A DNA stretch of 64,000 nucleotides from the NCBI GenBank assembly GCA_035362835.1, contig DAOSDY010000002.1:627692-691691 (forward strand), in the 5' to 3' direction. Position 1 is the first letter of the stretch, and the number at the start of each line of letters is the position of its first letter. This DNA is from Melioribacteraceae bacterium (lineage in GTDB: Bacteria > Bacteroidota > Ignavibacteria > Ignavibacteriales > Melioribacteraceae). Position numbers and translations under genes: made by a program. The notes beneath the pieces are model-generated. The model was not told the origin of the DNA. It searched no databases and saw only the letters and a program-made list of their open reading frames with translations. Of this stretch, positions 7,990 to 16,696 are shown piece after piece.

Positions 7990-9043
7990 AAAAGTATTTC
8001 TCAAAAAATGGGATAAATTTTTCATTTACTGTTTCAAAAGATACATTTTCTAAATTAGGTTCTCCTGTAATAATCGCTTCGAAAGGCGATCCATAGGGAT
8101 GCCAGATTAGATCGTTGGTATTGTACTTAACATATAAACCGAACATTGGAATCTGGAATGCCGAAGCTAAATGTACTATAGATGTGTCCGGTGTGAACAA
8201 AAGGTCAAGTTTCTTAATCATTGCCGCAAATTCATCAAACCTGGGCCTGTAGAAAATAGGAATATCTCTGCCGGAAATCTCCCACGCAGATTTCAAATCG
8301 CGTTCGAGACAAAGCAGGACGATATTTATTCCATATTCGCTAATTTTTTTTATCAACTCTTTAAATCTTGAAATTCCCCAGAATCTTGCGTCGCTACCGG
8401 CGGAAATATTTATACCAACCAGGAAATTATTCTCCTTAAAATGCTTTTTTATAAATTCTTCAGCAATATGCACTGAATCCTGAAGCGGATTATAAATAAT
8501 ATTTACCTTTCTTAAATCGGAATTAATATTGAAAGCTTCGGTAAATTTCATTATTCTATCGACTACATGATGTTTTGACGGATCCGGCTTTTCAACGCAA
8601 AGAGAATAAAGGTTTTCATTTCCTTTACATAATCCGATTTTATTTCTACACTTTGCAAATGCGATAATGTAGCTAACTGTAGTTGAAATATCATCGTGAA
8701 GATCTATAATCGCGTCAAATTCTTTTTCATTGATAAACCGGACAAGTGATGAGATGCTTTTTACTTTTTTATCAAAAATAATAACTTCATCAGCAAGTGA
8801 AGGATTATTAAAAATAAAATAATTATGCCTGCTGGCCAAAACGGAAACATGACACTTCAGGTTTTTCTTTACTTCATATAGTAATGGAGTAGAAACCAGT
8901 GCATCACCAATTCTGTTCAATCTTATAAAAAGAATTCTGGAATTGCTATTTAAATTCGACGGCCCTGTTTTATCCGGTCTTTTTTTGATTAGCAGAAGAA
9001 GGTTCAGTAATAAACGCCTGAAAATCAATTCAAGTTTTTTCAA
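7964..9043 (-). CDS. GT9-family glycosyltransferase (heptosyltransferase-like)
   Basis: Second of three tandem GT9 enzymes. An N-terminal hydrophobic and basic stretch (1-22) could associate with the membrane. The fold starts at SRILFIRLNRIGDALVSTPLL and includes NISAGSDARFWG (the family's GxxxxxKxWP-like region) and LLFTPDTSIVHLASAF (donor-site segment). The length of 359 aa is typical. Unlike its two neighbours it lacks the C-terminal Cys cluster. Its 3' end overlaps the next gene by 26 bases and its start overlaps the previous stop by 4 (ATGA), which argues for one operon. It probably builds part of the LPS core, but the sugar and linkage cannot be read. Confidence 0.88.
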   Translation of the reverse strand: MKKLELIFRRLLLNLLLLIKKRPDKTGPSNLNSNSRILFIRLNRIGDALVSTPLLYEVKKNLKCHVSVLASRHNYFIFNNPSLADEVIIFDKKVKSISSLVRFINEKEFDAIIDLHDDISTTVSYIIAFAKCRNKIGLCKGNENLYSLCVEKPDPSKHHVVDRIMKFTEAFNINSDLRKVNIIYNPLQDSVHIAEEFIKKHFKENNFLVGINISAGSDARFWGISRFKELIKKISEYGINIVLLCLERDLKSAWEISGRDIPIFYRPRFDEFAAMIKKLDLLFTPDTSIVHLASAFQIPMFGLYVKYNTNDLIWHPYGSPFEAIITGEPNLENVSFETVNEKFIPFFEKYFYEFKSKTS

Positions 9044-10071
9044 TTCAATACGAGCAGTTTGTTTTTATTTACAAGGTTCTCAACTTTTTCTAATACGCGA
9101 TTTAATGGTAGGTCTCTAAAACACTCATGGTTCCTTGGACATTCGAGCAAATTACAGGTTATACAGTCAAGTTCACTTAGATTAATCCACTCGTGCTTTT
9201 CACCATAAGGACCCTGGTGATATGGATTGGTTGGCCCATGGAGACTCAAAACAGGTGTTCCAACCGCAGTTGATATATGCATCGGACCGCTGTCATTGGC
9301 TATCATAAAAAGCCCGTTTGCAATAAACGAAGCCATCTGTCTGATGGTTGTGGCCGGAGCAAGAAATTTCGACCCGTTAATTAGTTCAAAGATTTTACTT
9401 GCATCCTGGAAATCTTCAGGACCCCAAATCGTTAATACGGGAAGACTGTACTTTTTTTGAACCGCATTTGCTATTTCAGCAAATTTCTCGGGTTGACATT
9501 TCTTTGAGGGCCAACCTCCGGAAGGTGATACAACAAAATATGATTTATGACTTAATCTATTACTATCTAACCAGCTATTTACAAAAGAGATATCCGAATT
9601 ACTTATGTAATAATAAAGACTGTTGCGATTATAAGCTAATCCTATTGACTTTAAAAATTCAATATGCAGTACTGCAGAATGATATCGGTCTCTTTCAGAA
9701 GGTCCATAGAGGTTATATGCCCACTTCCGTCCCTGATAAGGAAAACCGGCCTTATATCTTGCTCCGCTTAGGGCTGATAATTGCGCCGTTGTTGGATTGG
9801 AGAAAAGATCAAGAATCAAGTCATAACCGGCTTTTCGGATAGCGTAAAAGAGCCCTATTCTACCGGACAATTTTTTGGGAAATACGATAACAGAATTTAT
9901 CTGTTCAAGTCCTTCGAGACCGGGCTTAGAAGGAGAATCTGTTAAGTAATCAATTTTTGCATCGGGGAAATCGGCTCTGAGGTTATCTAACACAATTGTC
10001 GATAAAACCACGTCGCCTATTCCACGTAATTTTATAATAAGAATTTTTTCGACTTTTTCCTTAATTATCAT
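9040..10071 (-). CDS. GT9-family glycosyltransferase (heptosyltransferase-like)
   Basis: First gene of the LPS-core-like operon. GT9 features: KILIIKLRGIGDVVLST at the N terminus, SPSGGWPSKKCQPEKF mid-protein (donor phosphate-binding region), and ANDSGPMHISTAVGTPVLSLHGPT near the C terminus, the classical heptosyltransferase donor motif. A Cys cluster C-x2-C-x4-C-P-x4-C follows at about 306-318. It is the closest of the three to canonical WaaF/RfaF. Upstream is a 108-base divergent intergenic region shared with the SDR gene, the only obvious place for the operon promoter. Confidence 0.9.
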   Translation of the reverse strand: MIIKEKVEKILIIKLRGIGDVVLSTIVLDNLRADFPDAKIDYLTDSPSKPGLEGLEQINSVIVFPKKLSGRIGLFYAIRKAGYDLILDLFSNPTTAQLSALSGARYKAGFPYQGRKWAYNLYGPSERDRYHSAVLHIEFLKSIGLAYNRNSLYYYISNSDISFVNSWLDSNRLSHKSYFVVSPSGGWPSKKCQPEKFAEIANAVQKKYSLPVLTIWGPEDFQDASKIFELINGSKFLAPATTIRQMASFIANGLFMIANDSGPMHISTAVGTPVLSLHGPTNPYHQGPYGEKHEWINLSELDCITCNLLECPRNHECFRDLPLNRVLEKVENLVNKNKLLVLN

Positions 10072-10104
10072 ATAAATACTTGATGATAAATCGTTCTCTC
10101 TTTA

Positions 10105-10138
10105 GTAATTTAGTTTCGAAAAATCTATTCTAAATTAC
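10105..10138. promoter_or_regulatory. Inverted repeat in the divergent GT9/SDR promoter region
   Basis: GTAATTTAG (10105-10113) is repeated inverted as CTAAATTAC (10130-10138): nine perfect pairs around a 16-base spacer. It sits midway between two divergent genes, so it may be an operator or a hairpin in one 5' leader. It is AT-rich, so chance is possible. Confidence 0.35.
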
Positions 10139-10179
10139 AAATATAATAGTCTGCGTCAAAAAGAATTATGAGGTGAATA

Positions 10180-11007
10180 ATGTTCTTAAAAGGGAAAGGA
10201 GCCATCGTTACCGGTGGGGCAATGGGGATTGGCTTTGAGACTGCCAGATTATTGGCAAAAGAAGGAGCCTCAGTTACCATATGGGATATTAATCACGATC
10301 AATTGCAAAAGTCCAAAGCTGAAATCGAAACTTACGGCGGTAAGGTCTTTGCTTATACCTGTGATGTTACGGATAAATCTAAGGTTGAGGAATTAAAAAA
10401 TAGAGCATTGCTTGACATGGGTAGTATAGATATTTTAATTAATAATGCGGGTTATGTGAAGGGCGGAAGTCTTATTGATCGATCAGTTGATGAATGGGAA
10501 AAAACAATAGCCGTGAATTTTACATCTTTGGTTTATACAATCAGAAGTGTATTTAAGGAAATGCTGGAAAGAAACTCCGGTTATATAATTAATATTTCAT
10601 CAGCATCTTCAATCCTCGGTGTTGCAGACCTTTCTGTGTATTCCGCCACAAAATGGGCAGTGCATGGATTAACAGAATCTTTGCGATTCGAAGCCTGGAA
10701 TTCGAATAAAAAAGGAGTCCATATTGCTTCGGTTCATCCCTATTACATAAAAACCGGTATGTTCTCAGGTGCTAAACTCAACATACTCGGAAGTATGCTT
10801 GTCCCTCTGGTAAAATCGCATTCAGTTATTGCCAGGGCAATTGTTTACGGTGCTATCAAAAAAAGAAAAACTATTGTAAGAAGACCAGTTACTCTAAGGC
10901 TGGTAGGTATTTTCAGAGGAGTATTGCCCGACATCGTATTTCAGAAATTTATGGTTCTGTTCGGAGTCTCAACCAGTATGAAAACCTGGCAGGGCAGCAA
11001 AGATTAA
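10180..11007 (+). CDS. Short-chain dehydrogenase/reductase family oxidoreductase
   Basis: Classical NAD(P)-dependent SDR. Cofactor motif T11-G-G-A-M-G-I-G18; NNAG at 88-91; catalytic S141/S142 region, Y154 and K158 (YSATK). The substrate is not evident. The C-terminal third (about 195-275) is longer and more hydrophobic than in a FabG, as in membrane-associated SDRs acting on lipids or sterol-like alcohols. Good ribosome binding site (GAGGTG) 7 bases before the ATG. A lone plus-strand gene between two minus-strand operons; its stop overlaps the convergent rqcH stop by 4 bases. Confidence 0.9.
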   Translation: MFLKGKGAIVTGGAMGIGFETARLLAKEGASVTIWDINHDQLQKSKAEIETYGGKVFAYTCDVTDKSKVEELKNRALLDMGSIDILINNAGYVKGGSLIDRSVDEWEKTIAVNFTSLVYTIRSVFKEMLERNSGYIINISSASSILGVADLSVYSATKWAVHGLTESLRFEAWNSNKKGVHIASVHPYYIKTGMFSGAKLNILGSMLVPLVKSHSVIARAIVYGAIKKRKTIVRRPVTLRLVGIFRGVLPDIVFQKFMVLFGVSTSMKTWQGSKD

Positions 11008-12617
11008 TTCGGGTAATCGGAAATCTGTATAACATCCTTCGGGATTTCGGGTTGTACGAGAACAACTTCCTCTCGCAGTAGTATTACCTGACCCGGATCA
11101 AGATTCTTTTTCTTTGTTACATATTTTCTAAATGTGTACGAAACCGGAACGAGTCCGGAAGTTTTAGCTTTACTATAAAAAGCGGCAACGGATGCAGCTT
11201 TTTTAATTATGTTTTTGGGTACAGGTTCTTTTGTATTATTTACACGTAGAACGACATGTGAACCGGGAACACTTCTGGCATGAAACCAGAGATCATTCTG
11301 TTTGGCAAATCTTGTAGTTAACATGTCGTTGTTTTTGCTATCCTTCCCTACATAAATATCATACTTATTGTCAATTTGAAAATGTCTGAAATTAATCTTT
11401 TCTTCTTCTGTTTTAGAATTCATATTGCTTCTTATTTTAAGTTTATTTTTGATTTCTAATAATTCTCCGACTGAAATCTGCTTTTTGAGCCGGTCTCTTA
11501 AAGAAATCAGATTGAAATATTCATGTTCTGTAGATTTATATAACTCTATCGACTTTTTAAAATTTATCCTTTCGTTTTTGGACTTCTCAAAGAGTCTGTC
11601 AACATTTCGAGAGGGTGATAATTTTTCATCGAGAGCTATATTAATTTTTGTTAAGCCATCTAATTCATTTACTTCAATAATCCTCATACCTTTTTTAAGC
11701 AAATGAATATTACTTAATAAAATATGGGCCTTTTTTGAATATTCTTCTTCTTTAGATCCTGTCTCGACACGGGCTTTCAGGTCGTTTATTTTTCCGGCAA
11801 TCTTTTCGATCCTCTGATTTAAGTATTTATCAATTTCTGATTTGATGGCGGCGATATTTCCCTGCACGCCGCTTATAGAATTGAATTTATTAATTGCATC
11901 AAAGTAGCTTTCAAAAATCAGATGATCCTCGGACTGTGGGATTGACTTAAAATCAACTGGTCTAAATGATTTTATTTTTTTTATTGTATTGAAATCAATT
12001 CTTATTGAATCATAAACAATTTCCTTAAAAATAGAGATTAGTTTTGTATCGCCATTTCTGCTCCTCAACTCATTTTCATTCAAAATATATTTATCAACAA
12101 ACCGGTATTTATTTAAGATCTCACTCTTGTTCATTGTTTTAAGAATGCTCTGTAATTGTTCAAAAGAACCGATATAATTCAGATTCTTCATTTCATCCGC
12201 TAAGTTATTGAGATCTGTCGAGGATATTTTTTTGAATGGGGAATACTTGTCATCACGCAAAAATATTACGTTAGATTTAGAACCTCTTATTAGGAAATAA
12301 AGTCTGGAAGAACCAAGTTCAAGTCGAATGACTCTGTCGGATTCCGCTATTGAAATGCCTGTAATCTGATCAGGTAGAAAATCCGACCAGAAATTTTTTG
12401 TATTCTTTTTGGCTTTGGCAATATTATGCTTTTTTGTAAAAAAGGAATTATTATGTGTTGTGGATAAAATAACATGAAAGATTTCTTTTTCTTCATTAAG
12501 GATACAAAGAAATAGCTTGTCCTTCTCCTGGGTATATACCTCCATTAACCGGCAATTTTTTAGAATCGGCTTTAATTCAATAATTCCTCTAAGCAGGTAA
12601 AGATAGTTTTTATACAT
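11004..12617 (-). CDS. rqcH: NFACT family ribosome quality-control protein RqcH
   Basis: Ribosome-associated quality-control factor that binds stalled 50S-peptidyl-tRNA complexes and directs C-terminal alanine tailing. The NFACT-N region carries the D94-R95 pair (AESDRVIRLE) matching the DR motif needed for tailing in RqcH/NEMF. A long coiled coil with HhH-like segments spans about 240-400. The NFACT-R domain (about 420-515) has DNKYDIYVGK, NDLWFHARSVPGSHVVLR and a conserved lysine-rich end. At 537 aa it is slightly shorter than Bacillus RqcH. It is followed downstream only by the convergent SDR gene and sits 27 bases after the GlmU-like gene, so the two may be co-transcribed. Confidence 0.9.
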   Translation of the reverse strand: MYKNYLYLLRGIIELKPILKNCRLMEVYTQEKDKLFLCILNEEKEIFHVILSTTHNNSFFTKKHNIAKAKKNTKNFWSDFLPDQITGISIAESDRVIRLELGSSRLYFLIRGSKSNVIFLRDDKYSPFKKISSTDLNNLADEMKNLNYIGSFEQLQSILKTMNKSEILNKYRFVDKYILNENELRSRNGDTKLISIFKEIVYDSIRIDFNTIKKIKSFRPVDFKSIPQSEDHLIFESYFDAINKFNSISGVQGNIAAIKSEIDKYLNQRIEKIAGKINDLKARVETGSKEEEYSKKAHILLSNIHLLKKGMRIIEVNELDGLTKINIALDEKLSPSRNVDRLFEKSKNERINFKKSIELYKSTEHEYFNLISLRDRLKKQISVGELLEIKNKLKIRSNMNSKTEEEKINFRHFQIDNKYDIYVGKDSKNNDMLTTRFAKQNDLWFHARSVPGSHVVLRVNNTKEPVPKNIIKKAASVAAFYSKAKTSGLVPVSYTFRKYVTKKKNLDPGQVILLREEVVLVQPEIPKDVIQISDYPN

Positions 12618-12644
12618 CTCAAATGTTATATAAGGAAGTGTGAA

Positions 12645-13886
12645 TCAACTTTTCCTTTCAGCGGAAGTCAATTCGAATACACGATCCAGCAATGCCGATT
12701 CACTTTCGGTTAAGTTGATATTTCTTCTGCTCATTACAATCGCTGCGACCTCTTTAGATTTGGATAAGTTATAGGTCCGTAACCATTCTGATCCGCCCCA
12801 TGTGAAAGATGGAATATACCTTGGAGGGAATCCGGTGCCGAATATATTGCATGAGACTCCCACAATAGTCCCTGTATTAAACATCGTATTGATTGCTGTC
12901 TTCGAATGATCTCCCATAATTAGCCCAACAAATTGCAAACTGCTGCTAACTGATTTCCCGTTGACATGGAGATCTATTATTCCGTAATTATTTTTCAAGT
13001 CGCTGTTGTTTGTGCCGGCACCTAAATTAATCCAGCTTCCGAGGTATGAATGGCCAAGAAATCCATCGTGCTGCTTATTCGAATAGCTATTGATAATTGA
13101 ATTCTCAACTTCTCCGCCAACTTTACAGACTTTGCCGATACTGCTATTGTGATAGATCGTTGCGTTCGACTTAATTATCGAATGATCACCAATATATACC
13201 GGACCCTGCACATAAACGTGCGGCATTATGTGAACATTCTTTCCGATATATACAGGACCATCCGAAGCGTCCAGTACAACAAAGGGATCAATTACAGAGT
13301 CCTTATGAGCAAAAATGTGTTTACGGTTTTTTAAAACAGTGAATTTATTATTTGTTGTTTGTTGCTTTCTTTTTTCTGTGAGTAAATGAAAATCATTTTG
13401 TAATTCAGAACCGTTGAGATTTATAAGTTCCCATGGATATTTAATTAAAGTGGCACTGATATTTTCTTTAGGCAGAAAATCAAGCTTATTCAGATCAACT
13501 AAACCTTCCTCGTCTAACAGATCCCCGTTATTATACTTCCGACTTAACTTTAATGCGATAGCACCGTTTTCATTATGCAGAATAATATCTTCCGGTAACT
13601 TTGATATTATTTTTGCGATTGTATTATTTATTACGAGTCTTCCGTTGATGAATAAAATAGAATCACCGCTTAAATCGTTTACCTTGAACTCAGGGTTCCT
13701 TTCTTTAACTACAGCAGTTAGGTATTCTCTTGAATGAAGCACAATCTTTGATTTAGGAAATCTTATCTTCACTTTTTCCCGTAAAGATAGAATCCCACAA
13801 TTGAGGTCATATACCGGACGGGTATAAGTCAGGGGTAATAGTCCGGTGTATTCTTTATCTTCAAAAAGGCAAATTATTTGTCCCAT
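12645..13886 (-). CDS. Bacteroidota-type GlmU-like sugar nucleotidyltransferase/acetyltransferase
   Basis: Resembles the alternative GlmU family of Bacteroidota and Chlorobiota, proposed to make UDP-N-acetylglucosamine for peptidoglycan and LPS. N-terminal about 200 residues: a divergent nucleotidyltransferase-like domain (FEDKEYTGLLPLTYTRPVYDLNCG). C-terminal part (about 205-385): left-handed beta-helix hexapeptide repeats (VYIGKNVHIMPHVYVQGPV, GDHSIIKSNATIY, LGAGTNNSDLKNNYG). The usual nucleotidyltransferase glycine loop of classical GlmU is not obvious, so the pyrophosphorylase activity is inferred from family membership. 413 aa; start ATG 13886. The divergent 126-base gap to the PASTA gene should hold its promoter. 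Confidence 0.8.
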   Translation of the reverse strand: MGQIICLFEDKEYTGLLPLTYTRPVYDLNCGILSLREKVKIRFPKSKIVLHSREYLTAVVKERNPEFKVNDLSGDSILFINGRLVINNTIAKIISKLPEDIILHNENGAIALKLSRKYNNGDLLDEEGLVDLNKLDFLPKENISATLIKYPWELINLNGSELQNDFHLLTEKRKQQTTNNKFTVLKNRKHIFAHKDSVIDPFVVLDASDGPVYIGKNVHIMPHVYVQGPVYIGDHSIIKSNATIYHNSSIGKVCKVGGEVENSIINSYSNKQHDGFLGHSYLGSWINLGAGTNNSDLKNNYGIIDLHVNGKSVSSSLQFVGLIMGDHSKTAINTMFNTGTIVGVSCNIFGTGFPPRYIPSFTWGGSEWLRTYNLSKSKEVAAIVMSRRNINLTESESALLDRVFELTSAERKS

Positions 13887-14012
13887 GGTAAACTGTATTT
13901 TGTTTCAAAGACAAACTAAACAAAAAAAATTCTATTGGCAAAAGGCTATGCAGATACATTCTTTTGATTTAATATTTTTGTAGAATAATCAATGGTTTGA
14001 TATATTTAAGGC

Positions 14013-14741
14013 ATGAAAAAAATACCTCGAAAATATTTTGTATTTCCGGCAGTTCTGATTCTCAGCATCCTTATTATTCTTCTTCTGCTAGATAACTTTA
14101 TTCTCCCTTATTATGTTAGTGCAGAGGAATTAAAAGTACCTGATGTAATAGGTAAAGATAAGGATGAAGCAATTGGAATTCTGACCGATCTGAATTTGAA
14201 CCCGATAATTCAAACTTCGAGGTATGATGAAAGATTTAAGAAAAATGAAGTTATTTTTCAGAAACCTCTTGCAAATACTACAGTTAAGGAAAACCGGAGA
14301 ATATACCTGACGGTCAGCGGCGGAGTTCAGACGGTCCAAATGCCATTTCTTATCAATAAAACTGTGAGAGATGCCAGGATCAACCTGGAGAGAATGGGAC
14401 TTGTTCTCGATAGTGTGGAAGAGGTGGAATCGGAATTACCGCCGGACTTCATAGTTGAACAGCAATATCTGGAGGGGAAAGAAGTTCCGATGGGTACAAA
14501 AGTCTGGATTAAAGTTAGCGTTGGACCCAAGATAGGAATGGTAAGGGTACCTAATATACTCGGTAAATCACTTATTGAAGCTGAAAATATTTTAAGAGGC
14601 GTATCACTGAAAATCGGAATGAGAACTTATATTCATTCCACAACTTTGCTCCCGAATACCGTCGTAGATCAGCAGCCGACTGAAAGTACTCTGGTATCAA
14701 TAGGCGACAGTGTAAATGTTGTAATCACCTTGAATAAATGA
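14013..14741 (+). CDS. Membrane-anchored PASTA-repeat protein
   Basis: One N-terminal membrane anchor (about 9-30) followed by three PASTA repeats facing the periplasm: about 38-103 (VPDVIGKDKDEAIGIL), 106-172 (MPFLINKTVRDARINLERMGL) and 177-241 (VPNILGKSLIEAENILRGVSL). PASTA domains in kinases and PBPs bind peptidoglycan fragments or act as spacers. Here there is no kinase or transpeptidase domain, so the role is unknown. 242 aa. Its stop overlaps the rpe start (ATGA), so the two are translationally coupled. Confidence 0.88.
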   Translation: MKKIPRKYFVFPAVLILSILIILLLLDNFILPYYVSAEELKVPDVIGKDKDEAIGILTDLNLNPIIQTSRYDERFKKNEVIFQKPLANTTVKENRRIYLTVSGGVQTVQMPFLINKTVRDARINLERMGLVLDSVEEVESELPPDFIVEQQYLEGKEVPMGTKVWIKVSVGPKIGMVRVPNILGKSLIEAENILRGVSLKIGMRTYIHSTTLLPNTVVDQQPTESTLVSIGDSVNVVITLNK

Positions 14742-15409
14742 TCATGAAAAACTCAAAATTAATAGCTCCTTCAGTCTTATCGGCAGATTTCGCGAATTTA
14801 ACACAGCAGATCAGAAATACGGAAATCGGCGGGGCCGATTGGATTCACTGCGATATAATGGACGGCAAGTTCGTACCCAATTTAACGTTCGGACCAATTG
14901 TAGTAGAAGCGGTAAGGAGAATAACAAAACTCCCGATCGATACGCACCTGATGATCAAAGATCCTGATCCTTTGATCAAAAATTTTATCGACGCCGGAAG
15001 CAACTTTATCACAGTTCATCAGGAGGAGGTTGTTCATCTTAATAGAACAATAATCAGGATAAAAGAACTTGGCGCCAAAGCCGGTGTTTCAATTAATCCT
15101 TCTACACCTGTTTCCTCTCTTAGCGAAATACTGGAATTTGTTGATCTTGTACTTGTTATGTCAGTCAATCCTGGATTTGGCGGACAGAAGTTTATACCCG
15201 GTTCACTGAAGAAGATTTCGGATCTGGCAGCAATAAGGAATGAGAAGGGATATAATTTTCTTATCGAAATTGACGGCGGAGTTAATCCGGAAAATATTAA
15301 AACTATTGCAGACGCCGGATGTGATGTGTTTGTTGCCGGATGGTCTATTTTCGGGAAGGATAATATTACCGCTGCCACAATGGAATTGAAGAATCTGGCT
15401 AATAAATAA
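14738..15409 (+). CDS. rpe: Ribulose-phosphate 3-epimerase
   Basis: Interconverts ribulose-5-phosphate and xylulose-5-phosphate in the pentose phosphate pathway (cytosol, TIM barrel). Family motifs: APSVLSADFANL (N-terminal strand), DIMDGKFVPNLTFGP (metal-binding His replaced region and catalytic Asp), DTHLMI, VLVMSVNPGFGGQKF, and EIDGGVNPEN with the second catalytic Asp, then FVAGWSIFG. Length of 223 aa is normal. ATG 14738 overlaps the PASTA stop; a second ATG at 14744 is possible. Nothing unusual in the active-site segments. Confidence 0.96.
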   Translation: MIMKNSKLIAPSVLSADFANLTQQIRNTEIGGADWIHCDIMDGKFVPNLTFGPIVVEAVRRITKLPIDTHLMIKDPDPLIKNFIDAGSNFITVHQEEVVHLNRTIIRIKELGAKAGVSINPSTPVSSLSEILEFVDLVLVMSVNPGFGGQKFIPGSLKKISDLAAIRNEKGYNFLIEIDGGVNPENIKTIADAGCDVFVAGWSIFGKDNITAATMELKNLANK

Positions 15410-15514
15410 TTATGTCTGAATCCTGCTTCACTTCATAAAAAAATTGTAAATTGCCTCAACTATTTTTATAATATTTACTGGGTTAGATACTCTGTTAAAT
15501 TATCAGGTGCTCAT

Positions 15515-16696
15515 TTGGTAGTTCAACTTGTCGATATATTCTATTCTAATGTCTTTAAAAGATATAGTAGCAAGTACAATATCTTCAGGGATCTCTATGA
15601 AAAAGATATGACAGCACTTGAAATACGGGATATTAATTACAAATTTTCTCAAAAAGTTAAAAAAATTATTTTATCGAATCGGGAGATCTGCTATACAACC
15701 GATCAGAATAATAATCAGAATGTTGATTTACTGGTTCTCGGTTCTCTGGGGATTTTTAAGCAGCTTTCCAAAGAGATTATTGCCTTAGGAAATGAAGATG
15801 TTGGTTTTAAGATTAATAAAACTCTAAAAAACATTTCTGACTACGATAACAGTAAGCTTCGAATCGGAAATAAATCTATTGACCTCAGCAGATCCTATCT
15901 GATGGGAATTCTTAATGTTACCCCCGATTCATTTTCGGATGGGGGAAAGTACCTTAGTACAGATGCCGCTGTTGAACACGGAATCAGACTGTTGGAAGAT
16001 GGGGCTTCTATTCTTGATGTAGGCGGTGAATCATCCAGGCCGGGTTCCGAACCGGTTGAGGCTGATGTTGAGCTATCACGCGTAATTCCGGTTGTTGAAG
16101 GAATCCTGAAAAATAAAAAAGATGCGATTGTTTCAATCGATACACAGAAATCAATAGTTGCATCTGAAGCACTTTCAAGAGGTGTGAAAATTGTAAATGA
16201 TATAAGCGCAGGTTCCAGTGATCCTAATATGCTTAATATTGTAAAAAAATACGATGCATCATTTATAATTATGCATATGAAAGGTAATCCTAAAACCATG
16301 CAGTCAAATCCGGAATATGATGATGTTGTCTCGGAAGTCTATGATTTTTTGCTCGAGAAAATCGAAAAAGTCCGGAAATACCATATTAGCAATATCATAA
16401 TTGATCCGGGTATTGGATTCGGTAAACGGGTGATGGATAATTATGAGCTGATAAAAAGACTGAGTGAATTTAAAGGTTTAGGTGCGCCATTAATGGTTGG
16501 GCTCTCAAAAAAATCATTTTTAGGAAAATCGTTTAACCTAAGTGTTGAAGAAAGAGATAATCCTACTCTTGCAGCAGAGACTATCGCCATAAAAAACGGT
16601 GCTAAAATTATTAGAACTCATGATGTTAAAAGAGCAGATTATTCGGTTAAATTAAATCATTACCTTGATAATCCGGAAGTCCTTATAAATGTTTGA
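15515..16696 (+). CDS. folP: Dihydropteroate synthase with N-terminal extension
   Basis: Joins p-aminobenzoate to dihydropterin pyrophosphate in folate synthesis. The catalytic TIM barrel starts near residue 125: MGILNVTPDSFSDGG, ASILDVGGESSRPG, VSIDTQKS, VNDISAG, IIDPGIGFGKR, then the C-terminal RTHDV. Before it lie about 120 residues absent from classical FolP, with no recognisable domain beyond a generally alpha/beta composition. No ATG lies near the 5' end of the frame; TTG 15515 with GGTG five bases upstream is the best start, and the frame stays open further upstream. An internal ATG at 15608 would give a shorter extension. Overlaps cdaA by 8 bases. Confidence 0.92.
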   Translation: MVVQLVDIFYSNVFKRYSSKYNIFRDLYEKDMTALEIRDINYKFSQKVKKIILSNREICYTTDQNNNQNVDLLVLGSLGIFKQLSKEIIALGNEDVGFKINKTLKNISDYDNSKLRIGNKSIDLSRSYLMGILNVTPDSFSDGGKYLSTDAAVEHGIRLLEDGASILDVGGESSRPGSEPVEADVELSRVIPVVEGILKNKKDAIVSIDTQKSIVASEALSRGVKIVNDISAGSSDPNMLNIVKKYDASFIIMHMKGNPKTMQSNPEYDDVVSEVYDFLLEKIEKVRKYHISNIIIDPGIGFGKRVMDNYELIKRLSEFKGLGAPLMVGLSKKSFLGKSFNLSVEERDNPTLAAETIAIKNGAKIIRTHDVKRADYSVKLNHYLDNPEVLINV

